Shown one piece after another: positions 43,356 to 51,419 of a DNA stretch of 64,000 nt. Numbering within the stretch: the first letter of the stretch is position 1; every line of letters begins with the position of its first letter. Below the pieces are notes generated by a model. That model did not search any database and was not told the origin of the DNA. It saw only the letters and a list, made by a program, of their open reading frames with translations. The stretch comes from an uncultured bacterium (GTDB lineage Bacteria > Acidobacteriota > Aminicenantia > Aminicenantales > CALLJL01): positions 124,001-188,000 of the forward strand of contig CALLJL010000013.1 in NCBI GenBank assembly GCA_938092135.1, read 5' to 3'. Made by a program: the position numbers and the translations under genes.

Positions 43356-44990
43356 TTATTCCAAAGGAATAAAGGCTTGATAAAAAGAAAAAAATCTCCC
43401 CCTCTTTTTCTCTAAAGCCACAATTTTCTTTGTTTTTATTCCCTGATTAGCCAGCCAAAGGCGCAAAGAGGGAGAGACAAAATAAATAGAACCTAAAAGC
43501 TCTTCTCTTTTATTTTTATAGGTGTCGCTCCAAAATCTTTTAACCAGAGTTTCAGGCAGGGTATCCTGTCCACAGTCATCAAAAAGGAAGCATTTTAAGC
43601 GGCGATTTGCCCTGATCGCCCGATTAATCTTTCTTCTCAGCTGAGACAAAAAATCTTCCTCAGGGTTGAGGCTGAAATGACAAACAATTAATTGAGGATA
43701 ATCAATAAAAATTTTATAATTAAAAAACTGGGTTTCATGATAATTGGCTGAAAGGACAATAGCAGCGCGGTCAGGATGAAGGGAATCGAAAAGAGCATTA
43801 AGCCGACCGTCATAATTATCCACATTTGTCATCTTGACCTTGGAGAAATTACTAAGTAAAAACCAAAGGGCAGCACTCAAACAAAGGACTGAAATAGAAC
43901 CAGTAACTAAGATTTTCTTATTAGATCTAGCCCATCGCCTAAAAAATTGAGCCAATTTCATCTCCAGCCAGGAGAAGCCGATAGCCAAATAAATAGCCAG
44001 AATAAAATGGACGGGGATAAAAAAAACGAAGATGTCTGGAATATTATAGTTGAGGATGAATAAACTCTGAAAACAAAGGGAAATTAGCAAAAAAAGAGCT
44101 AATCTCGGTCGATAGCGAAACATATATGCTAAACCTAGAAGACAGATAATTAAAAGAGGCCAATTCCATTCTCTGACTAGCTGTTTGAAGAACCAAGGTA
44201 AGCGTTCAAAAAGAAATTCCTGCCAATTGAAGGCAAAGAGCTTATCTTGAAAACGTTTGGCTGTTATCGTCTTTATAAGGTCATTGAAATTTCTGACGGG
44301 TGCCTCAACATAAGGAGCTTGCCAGCGTGTTCGAATAAATAAATAGGAATAAGGAATGAGACCGGCAAGAAGGCTTAAAAAGCCGACTAGCCAGGATTTC
44401 AAATTTAAAAATAAACTAGGTTTATAATATAAAATTAGAAAAAAAAGCGAAGGCGCCAAAAGAATTATAGTTAAGTGATGGGCTAAACTTAAGCCTAAAA
44501 GGAAAAGACCTCCATAAAAAAAGCTCTCATTCCCTGTTTTAAGCCATTTAACAACAAAATAGATAATCATAGCCAGGAAAAGACTATTAAGAGTATAAAC
44601 CTCGGCCACAAGGTTTTGAGTCCAGAAAGTGAAGCTAAAAGCAAAAATTAGAGTGGTCCAGAATGCCAGAAAAAAGGGGATCTCCAGCTCATTAAGAATC
44701 AAATAAAAGAAAACAAGAGTAATAAGACCAAAAAAAAGAGACATAAAATTGGCCCGAAAGGCCACGCTTTTAAAGGGGAAGCTGACAAATAATCGATTAA
44801 GGAGAACGTAAAGGGGATAACCAGGAGCATGGGGAATACCTAAAATTTTACCTACATATTGAAACTTGGCCGCATCGCCTGAATAACCCATGCCAGGAAG
44901 AATTGTCGAAATATAAATTAAAGAGGAAACAAGTATAATCAGAGCGATCCCTGTTTTCTTTCTATTCCACGAAAAGGAAGGCTTGAGCAT
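43356..44990 (-). CDS. DUF2723 family GT-C type membrane glycosyltransferase
   Basis: The 544-residue protein has about 11-12 membrane helices. The DUF2723 start pattern is ILPGMGYSGDAAKFQYVGKILGIPHAPGYPLYVLLNRLF, holding the Asp-centred lumenal loop of GT-C enzymes. SLAHHLTIILL follows. Such proteins are related to protein O-mannosyltransferases and use lipid-linked sugars. A soluble C-terminal region occupies about 380-544. The acceptor is unknown. Confidence 0.87.
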   Translation of the reverse strand: MLKPSFSWNRKKTGIALIILVSSLIYISTILPGMGYSGDAAKFQYVGKILGIPHAPGYPLYVLLNRLFVSFPFKSVAFRANFMSLFFGLITLVFFYLILNELEIPFFLAFWTTLIFAFSFTFWTQNLVAEVYTLNSLFLAMIIYFVVKWLKTGNESFFYGGLFLLGLSLAHHLTIILLAPSLFFLILYYKPSLFLNLKSWLVGFLSLLAGLIPYSYLFIRTRWQAPYVEAPVRNFNDLIKTITAKRFQDKLFAFNWQEFLFERLPWFFKQLVREWNWPLLIICLLGLAYMFRYRPRLALFLLISLCFQSLFILNYNIPDIFVFFIPVHFILAIYLAIGFSWLEMKLAQFFRRWARSNKKILVTGSISVLCLSAALWFLLSNFSKVKMTNVDNYDGRLNALFDSLHPDRAAIVLSANYHETQFFNYKIFIDYPQLIVCHFSLNPEEDFLSQLRRKINRAIRANRRLKCFLFDDCGQDTLPETLVKRFWSDTYKNKREELLGSIYFVSPSLRLWLANQGIKTKKIVALEKKRGRFFSFYQAFIPLE

Positions 44991-45088
44991 TTTAGTTTAA
45001 AATTAATAGACCTTTTTCAGAACTAGACTTTTCTCTTAAAAAAGATTGCTAATTATTTTATTTCCCCTCGCCTATCAATAGACAAGGC

Positions 45089-47383
45089 TTAATTCCACTT
45101 ATATTTTGGCTTTAGACCCATATTATAAAATAAAAAAGACCAAACATCAGTCATCTGATCGATCGCCTTCATAGTGGAGCTCGCCCCATGTCCTGAGCGG
45201 GTTTCGATCCGAATTAAAACCGGATTGGGGCCCCGATGTTTTTCTTGGAGGGTGGCTATAAATTTAAAGGAATGGGCCGGGACAACGCGATCATCGTGAT
45301 CGGCTGTCATCACCAAAGTGGCTGGATAACTGACGCCCTCTTTTATATTATGCAGGGGGGAATAGGAGAGAAGATTTTTGAAATGAATAGGATCATCACT
45401 CGACCCATATTCCACCACCCAACCCCAGCCAACAGTGAATTTATGAAAACGAAGCATATCCATAACGCCCACTGAGGGTAAAGCAACCTTAAATAAATCG
45501 GGTCTCTGGGTCATGGCGGCGCCAACAAGCAAGCCACCGTTGGAAGCACCAGCAATCGCTAGGTATTGAGGAGAAGTATATTTTTCTTTGATTAAATATT
45601 CAGCCGCAGCGATAAAATCATCAAAAACATTCTGTTTATTTAAAAGCATTCCAGCTCGATGCCATTCTTCTCCATATTCACCGCCGCCCCTGAGATTGGC
45701 CACGGCATAAATGCCTCCGTTTTCAAGTAAAATTAAATTACCTATATTAAAGTTTGGAGTTATACTGATATTAAATCCACCATATCCGTAAAGGTAAGTT
45801 GGATTTTTTCCATTCTTTTTAAGATCTTTTTTATGAACAATAAACATAGGTACTTTCGTTCCATCCTTGCTGGTATAAAAAATCTGTTTGCATTCAAAAT
45901 CTTCGGGATTAAACTGAGGTTTCCTCATGGGAATAAAATATGGCTCAGCTTTTCCGGAGGAAATATCATAAAAATAAATCGTGGTTGGATAGGTAAAGGA
46001 AGTAAAACTGAAAAAAGTGTAAGGATCGCCGCGGCGGCCAGTAAAACCCGAAACGGTGCCGTAAGTGGGTAATTCAATTTCCTTTTCTCGCTGCCCCTGT
46101 AAATTATACTGATAAACACGGGAAGCCACATCCTTTAAAGTGACCACAAAAAGTTTACCCCCTACGAGTCTGACACTCTGAATGGTTTCATTCTCCATCT
46201 GAGGAATAAGATCAACCCAATTTTCAGGGGAAGGATCAGCCGGATCAATAACGACCACTCGCCACCTTGGCGCATCCTTATCAGTTAAAACTAAAAATCT
46301 ATCATTAACTACATCAACGACCTCAGCATTTGCATCAAAACCCTTGACGAGTGCTTTAAATCCAAAGATTTCAGGAGCTGACTTTAATTTGACTTCGGAT
46401 TTAAGTCCCTTTTCCGCTGCCTTCATGCCCGAAGCTATTTCTTCCCTAATCCGACCACTTCTTATTTTTCCTCTTTCTGGTCCCTCGGGTAATCCCTTTA
46501 TTTCTTTAAAATAGATTTCATTGCCATGAGTTCCTTCTGTTATATAAAGAATTAAGTATTTCTCGTCCTCAGTCACGTCTACTTGATGATAGCGAAAGGG
46601 ATGCTCTTTATCTTCATAGATCAGAATATCCCTCTCTTGAGGTTCACCCACCCGGTGATAAAAAATCTTTTGGTAGGCATTTTGGGCTGAGAGTTCTTTT
46701 CCCGGTTGAGGTTCATCAAAACCGCTGTAAAAAAAGCCTTGACCAAGCCAACCAGCTCCACTGAATTTTACCCATTTAAGGCAATCCAGGAGGGGAGTCA
46801 TGCTTTCTACCTCCCAGATTCTAATTTGGGACCAGTCTGATCCAGCCTCAGACAGAGCCACCGCCACAAGGCGGTTATCGGGAGAAAAGCTCAGCAGACT
46901 GGCTCTAGTGGTGCCATCAATGGATAGCTTATTAACATCAATAAATATAGTTGAGCTCCCCTTCAATCCTTCCTGGCGCATGATAACAGGCTGATTCATC
47001 AATCCTTCATTATAAGTGTAAAAATGATAACGACCAGCTTTTACGGGCAAACCAAAGCGCTCATAATAATAAAGTTCAAGTAAGCGACGACGAATAGCTT
47101 CTCTATAGGGAATTTTTTCAAGGTAGCTAAAGGTTAATCTATTCTGAGCATCAATCCATGGCCTTAGTCGAGGATCATTTTCATCTTCCATCCAACGGTA
47201 CGGGTCAGCCACAGGGAAGCCAAAATAATCATCCACCACCTCAACCTTATCGGTTTGCGGATAGGCTAAAATCTGGGCTGGAACCTTTTTTGCCTGGCAA
47301 GAGGCAAGATTGATGAAAATTAGGGTTAAGAGGGAAAAATAGAAAACTAATGTTTTTTTAAGGAAATTAAAAGGGTTTTCCAT
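45089..47383 (-). CDS. Lipoprotein prolyl oligopeptidase (family S9A)
   Basis: The 764-residue protein has a lipoprotein signal (INLASC, Cys about 29). It then has the S9A propeller (about 45-490; DPYRWMEDENDPRLRPWIDAQN) and alpha/beta hydrolase domain. Catalytic residues are Ser614 in AGASNGGLL, an Asp in the HDDRVVP segment (near 697) and His732 in SGHGASS. The substrate is small proline-containing peptides in the family. A Lys/Glu-rich insertion (about 275-320) is in the propeller. Likely periplasmic and outer-membrane anchored. Confidence 0.94.
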   Translation of the reverse strand: MENPFNFLKKTLVFYFSLLTLIFINLASCQAKKVPAQILAYPQTDKVEVVDDYFGFPVADPYRWMEDENDPRLRPWIDAQNRLTFSYLEKIPYREAIRRRLLELYYYERFGLPVKAGRYHFYTYNEGLMNQPVIMRQEGLKGSSTIFIDVNKLSIDGTTRASLLSFSPDNRLVAVALSEAGSDWSQIRIWEVESMTPLLDCLKWVKFSGAGWLGQGFFYSGFDEPQPGKELSAQNAYQKIFYHRVGEPQERDILIYEDKEHPFRYHQVDVTEDEKYLILYITEGTHGNEIYFKEIKGLPEGPERGKIRSGRIREEIASGMKAAEKGLKSEVKLKSAPEIFGFKALVKGFDANAEVVDVVNDRFLVLTDKDAPRWRVVVIDPADPSPENWVDLIPQMENETIQSVRLVGGKLFVVTLKDVASRVYQYNLQGQREKEIELPTYGTVSGFTGRRGDPYTFFSFTSFTYPTTIYFYDISSGKAEPYFIPMRKPQFNPEDFECKQIFYTSKDGTKVPMFIVHKKDLKKNGKNPTYLYGYGGFNISITPNFNIGNLILLENGGIYAVANLRGGGEYGEEWHRAGMLLNKQNVFDDFIAAAEYLIKEKYTSPQYLAIAGASNGGLLVGAAMTQRPDLFKVALPSVGVMDMLRFHKFTVGWGWVVEYGSSDDPIHFKNLLSYSPLHNIKEGVSYPATLVMTADHDDRVVPAHSFKFIATLQEKHRGPNPVLIRIETRSGHGASSTMKAIDQMTDVWSFLFYNMGLKPKYKWN

Positions 47384-47473
47384 CTTTTGTCCTCCTATTA
47401 AATAAATCTTACTTTTTTAGAAAAATCTCACTGGATTAGAAATTTACCTATCTATCCCCTACTTAAAAAAATT

Positions 47474-48979
47474 TTAATGAAAGACAAGAGCTTCAAATAC
47501 ATAAAGCTCAGCCTTAGCCGACCGCCATGCATTGGGCGGTAAGCCAGCCTTCAAGCAAACTTGTTCCAGGAAGGTTTCTCTATCCCACCCCTCCTCTATT
47601 GGTACTTGCGGAAGCAAAACTCCCTTTTTACCCTCCATGGAGATGATCAGGCCATGGCGACCAACCACAATTTCCCGGGGATTGTCAATTTTTCTTGGCG
47701 GCGTAAGAACAGAGATTTCATATTCCAAACTTTTAAGCTCTTTCTCCTCAACGGGAGAAAATCGAGGATCTTCTGTGGCCGCTAAAAGAGCACACCGAAT
47801 TATGGCTATATAAAGAGGTAAAACAGGTTCAATAAAGCCAATGCAGCCCCGTAATTGTCCCCTTTTTTTAATGGTTACAAAGACACCCTTTTCTTCCCAG
47901 AAGCGCGGATTGTCAGAATGATAATTAATAATTTTTCCTTCCCGGACATAAAGTTCTACGGCCTGCTTAGCCAGATTGAGAAGCTCCTTTTTCTCTTCCT
48001 GACTCAGGACAAATTCCCCTGACTCTGATTTTTTTAAGGCAGGACCTACCATTTCTTCCTTTATCTTCTTTCTTTCTTTAAGATAAGCGGCGGCGGCCAT
48101 GTAGCCGACAACTTGATTTTTTGGTCCCCCTCCTTCTGTAGAATCAGCATAGCGAAGGATTTCTACCTTAGGCTCACCAAGTTTTTGAAGGTAAAGCAAA
48201 CCGGCACATACACCCGCCCCCCCACAAAGGATATTTTCGCCAGAAATTACCTTCCGTAGCAAGGATTCAACTTTAAGTTCGGCAATTAAATTAAGGGTTT
48301 CTTGATCAATTTTATTAGCCTCAGCTTGGGATAAATAATGACTCATGTCAGTAGAAATAACCACTAAAGCCTTCTTTGATCGAAGCACCGTGGCCAGGCC
48401 ATCGGCCAGCCGCTCAATCACCTTTCTTGTGGGATAGCCTACAACGACAGGCACAATTTTGGCCTCGGGCAAAACCTTTTGAAGAAAGGGAATTTGAACT
48501 TCAAGAGAATGTTCTTTGCTGTGGGCTTCAGGAATAAAATCAAAGCCGGTCGCCTTAATGAGACTAGAGGCTGTTTCTTCATCGACAGGAAGTATTCCCA
48601 AAGGTGTTTTGAAGCCTCCCTTGGGCCAGATAGAGCAACCATTAAAACCATACTGATGGCTCGGTCCAATTATGACTACCGTCTCATAGCGCTTGCCTTT
48701 GACCAGAGCATAGGCATAAGCAGCTGTCTGACCTGAATAAATATAACCTGCATGGGGAACAATAATTAAATCTGGATCTCCACCGAGCTGAGGTAAATTT
48801 TTGACAGCCTGCAAATAAACTTCGATTCGGCTGGCCAGTCTGTGAGCATTTTCCTCATAAAAAAGGCCAGCATAAACGGGAGGGCGAATATTCTCTAAAG
48901 AAGCCTCTTGATTGGCCCAAATAGAATAAGGAAAAGAAAGAAATGAAAAGATAATAAGAATAGAAGAAACAATTTTCAT
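47474..48979 (-). CDS. Exported MEMO-AMMECR1 fusion protein (AmmeMemoRadiSam proteins B and A)
   Basis: The 501-residue protein has a signal-peptide-like N-terminus (MKIVSSILIIFSFLSFPYSI, cleavage near WAN). A MEMO domain follows at about 35-290 (HAGYIYSGQTAAYAY, IIGPSHQYGFNG, EHSLEVQIPFLQ, STDMSHYL). An AMMECR1 domain lies at about 320-500 (LRGCIGFIEP, ATEDPRFSPV, LLPQVPIEEGW). The two are usually partners of a radical SAM enzyme, not seen here. Export is unexpected for that partnership. Function is unknown. Confidence 0.9.
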   Translation of the reverse strand: MKIVSSILIIFSFLSFPYSIWANQEASLENIRPPVYAGLFYEENAHRLASRIEVYLQAVKNLPQLGGDPDLIIVPHAGYIYSGQTAAYAYALVKGKRYETVVIIGPSHQYGFNGCSIWPKGGFKTPLGILPVDEETASSLIKATGFDFIPEAHSKEHSLEVQIPFLQKVLPEAKIVPVVVGYPTRKVIERLADGLATVLRSKKALVVISTDMSHYLSQAEANKIDQETLNLIAELKVESLLRKVISGENILCGGAGVCAGLLYLQKLGEPKVEILRYADSTEGGGPKNQVVGYMAAAAYLKERKKIKEEMVGPALKKSESGEFVLSQEEKKELLNLAKQAVELYVREGKIINYHSDNPRFWEEKGVFVTIKKRGQLRGCIGFIEPVLPLYIAIIRCALLAATEDPRFSPVEEKELKSLEYEISVLTPPRKIDNPREIVVGRHGLIISMEGKKGVLLPQVPIEEGWDRETFLEQVCLKAGLPPNAWRSAKAELYVFEALVFH

Positions 48980-49029
48980 CTCTATTAATCATATCAAAAT
49001 CATCCCTAAAAAATAAAGGCAAGGAAAAA

Positions 49030-49057
49030 TTGCTTTTAACTGATCTTCTGCTAAAAT
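49030..49057 (+). promoter_or_regulatory. Candidate promoter of the FmdB-type gene
   Basis: TTGCTT, 16-base spacer, TAAAAT, about 40 bases before the start codon. Confidence 0.4.
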
Positions 49058-49097
49058 GATATTTCTCCTTGACCGTTGCCTTTAGGGAGGTGAGAAA

Positions 49098-49388
49098 ATG
49101 CCTCTATATGAATGTCGCTGTAGCCAATGTCAGTCCCTTCTAGAAGTTCTTCAAAGGTTGGACGATGAACCTCTCAAAATATGCCCCAAATGCGGAGGGA
49201 AACTGCAAAAGCTCATAAGCCGATCAGCAATCCAGTTTAAAGGAACAGGCTGGTATGTAACCGATTATGCCCGACGTCAGCCCGATAATGGCCAGTCAAG
49301 TCATGGCAACGGGCAAGAAAAGAAAGAGGCAGCCACTTCAAAAGATTCTATTAATTCATCCTCAACTAAGTCTGAGCCTAAGAAATAG
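49098..49388 (+). CDS. FmdB-family zinc ribbon protein
   Basis: The 96-residue protein starts MPLYECRCSQCQSLLEVLQR and has two CxxC pairs (CRCSQC and CPKCGGK), forming the FmdB zinc ribbon in about 1-45. ISRSAIQFKGTGWYVTDYA follows, then a polar low-complexity tail. The ribosome site GGGAGGTGAG is strong. The role of the family is unclear; a regulatory role is suggested in older literature. Confidence 0.9.
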   Translation: MPLYECRCSQCQSLLEVLQRLDDEPLKICPKCGGKLQKLISRSAIQFKGTGWYVTDYARRQPDNGQSSHGNGQEKKEAATSKDSINSSSTKSEPKK

Positions 49389-49421
49389 CTATTTTTTTTA
49401 AAAAAATTGCTTTTAAATAAA

Positions 49422-50150
49422 TTAAACTAAAGGGAGGTGGTCAATATTTCTTAAAATCCACTTAGCTGCCTCAAGAATATTCAAAGCTACTTGATCTGGT
49501 TCTAATTCCTTAATCCGGAGCGACCCCTCTGACCAAAGCTGTTCCCGATCAATCATCGCCTTAAGTTTAATCCAATCATTATCTTCTTTTGTAAAGATTA
49601 TTTCTTCTTTTTTCTTTTTAGTCGATTTACCGATTAGTTCAATTCTTTCTCTGAGCCAGTTTAAATTTTGATAGGATCTATGGCCTTCCCCTGTAAGAAC
49701 AAGAATCGATTTTGTCCCCAGACGATGACCAAAGAGAATGTCCTCGAGTTTGTCACCGATAGTAAAGGATTTTTTTAAATCCAAATTGAACTCGAAAGCC
49801 GCCTTTTGCCCCAAGGCTATCCCTGGTTTCCGGCAAGAACAGGCCAGGGAATAGGTCGGATCAGAAGAATTTATCCAGTGTGGACAGTAATAGAAAGCAT
49901 CAATTCTCGCTCCCTGGCTTAAAAAAATTTCCTTCATTTGGGAATGAATCACTTGGAGATCTTTTTCCGTCATTAATCCCCGACCGATTGCTGATTGATT
50001 GGTAATTACAATGACATAGAAACCGACTTCATTCAATAATCTTACCGCTTTAAAACTTTCAGGAAAAATCCTGATTTCCTCAAGCCGCCTAGGATAACCA
50101 ACATCCTCATTGATTGTGCCATCTCTATCGAGAAAAACGGCCGGCTTCAT
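49422..50150 (-). CDS. gmhB: HAD-IIIA phosphatase, GmhB-like (D-glycero-D-manno-heptose 1,7-bisphosphate phosphatase)
   Basis: The 242-residue protein has LDRDGTINEDVGY, VITNQSAIGRG, zinc-binding CPHW...CSCRKP and IGDKLEDI. The core is about 1-180; an extra 60-residue C-terminal helical region (about 180-242) is not in the E. coli enzyme. It overlaps the heptosyltransferase by 4 bases, supporting a role in the ADP-heptose route. HisB-type histidinol phosphatase is an alternative. Confidence 0.85.
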   Translation of the reverse strand: MKPAVFLDRDGTINEDVGYPRRLEEIRIFPESFKAVRLLNEVGFYVIVITNQSAIGRGLMTEKDLQVIHSQMKEIFLSQGARIDAFYYCPHWINSSDPTYSLACSCRKPGIALGQKAAFEFNLDLKKSFTIGDKLEDILFGHRLGTKSILVLTGEGHRSYQNLNWLRERIELIGKSTKKKKEEIIFTKEDNDWIKLKAMIDREQLWSEGSLRIKELEPDQVALNILEAAKWILRNIDHLPLV

Positions 50151-51295
50151 TCGTCTCTAACCTCTTTCTTCTCTGAATATTGAAGGAGGGAGAAACAGGC
50201 ATCAAGGACATCTTTCTCAGTTATAAGGTTCATACAACTATGGTCATAGGGACAAGTCCGATACCAGCAGGGCCAACAAATAACTCTTCGATGGATAACC
50301 CTATAAGGTTGATGCCAGGGGCGAGTCACCTCAGGATGGGTGGGACCGAAAAGAGCCACCACAGGGATTTTCAAAGCATTGGCCAGATGCATTGGACCAC
50401 TGTCATTAGAGATCATCAAATTGGACCAGCTTAAAAGGCCAATAAGTTCACGCAGGGTGGTTCGGCCTGACAAAATAAGAGGTTCCTGGCGAATTCCCCT
50501 TTCTCTTGAAGCCATCACTGCTTCTTTGGCTAGCCCCTCTTCTCCAGCCGCTCCAATAATTATTGAAGCGGCATTGAGACTTTTTTCTAATTCTGCGGCC
50601 AATAAACCAAATTTTAAGGGAGGCCATCTTTTAGCTGGGCCGTAAGAAGCCCCTACATTCAGAACAATCAGAGGCCTCCCTTCTTTTTGAAGATAATAAG
50701 GGTCAAGCCCATGGACGGTTAAAAACTTACGAGCTTTTTCCCTTTCCTCTTCCGTAAGATTAATAAAAATTTCTGGTTTAGCTGGCACCTCAAGATTCAG
50801 CTCTTTAAGCAATCTTAAATAAAATAAAACCTGATGTTCAGCCATTTCTTCTCCGAGCGCCGGCTCCCTTTCACCTGATGCCGGAAGATTGATATTTCCA
50901 TCTTTTTTCTCTTTCACCTCTATGATTTTTCTTTTTCTCGGGACAGATTTCGTCAGCAAAAAGCCCCGGCCATCAGTTTTATATCCCCAACGTTCAGGAA
51001 TTCGGGCCAGAGCAGCCAGTAAAGCTGAACTAAAACTGTTGGTAAACATAATAGCTAGATCAAACTTAAAATCGCGCCACTTCCGCCCTAATCGCCAAAA
51101 ATCGGACATCGCCATGGGTTCGGGGACTTCAAGAACACCGGCTATTCCAGGCTCAGTTTCCAGGAGTTCAAATGAGCGAGAGGAAAGGGCTGCCCATATT
51201 TCTGATTGGGGGAAATTTTTGATGACAGCCCTTAGGGCTGGCAGAGCCAGAATAGCATCGCCAAGCCAGTTAGGCATCCTTATAATTATCTTCAT
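50147..51295 (-). CDS. waaF: Glycosyltransferase family 9, ADP-heptose:LPS heptosyltransferase II-like
   Basis: The 382-residue protein has the GT9 signatures MPNWLGDAILALPALRAV, MISNDSGPMHLANALKIPVVALFGPTHPEVTRPW and CWPCWYRTCPYDHSCM near the end. It adds L-glycero-D-manno-heptose to lipopolysaccharide core. The adjacent phosphatase makes the precursor pathway plausible. It shows the cell makes heptose-containing LPS. The exact position of transfer is not certain. Confidence 0.9.
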   Translation of the reverse strand: MKIIIRMPNWLGDAILALPALRAVIKNFPQSEIWAALSSRSFELLETEPGIAGVLEVPEPMAMSDFWRLGRKWRDFKFDLAIMFTNSFSSALLAALARIPERWGYKTDGRGFLLTKSVPRKRKIIEVKEKKDGNINLPASGEREPALGEEMAEHQVLFYLRLLKELNLEVPAKPEIFINLTEEEREKARKFLTVHGLDPYYLQKEGRPLIVLNVGASYGPAKRWPPLKFGLLAAELEKSLNAASIIIGAAGEEGLAKEAVMASRERGIRQEPLILSGRTTLRELIGLLSWSNLMISNDSGPMHLANALKIPVVALFGPTHPEVTRPWHQPYRVIHRRVICWPCWYRTCPYDHSCMNLITEKDVLDACFSLLQYSEKKEVRDE

Positions 51296-51372
51296 GCCAT
51301 AATTTTAGTCGCTCAGGCCTTGCATGTAAATTAAAGGGAAACATTTTAAGGGAAATATTTTCCGCTCAAAAC

Positions 51373-51402
51373 TTGAGCCGATGACGTAATAAATGCCATA
51401 AT
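51373..51402 (+). promoter_or_regulatory. Candidate promoter of rel
   Basis: TTGAGC, 18-base spacer, CATAAT; predicted start about 10 bases before the ATG at 51420, a short leader. Confidence 0.35.
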
Positions 51403-51419
51403 AGGATAAAGGCTTGGCG

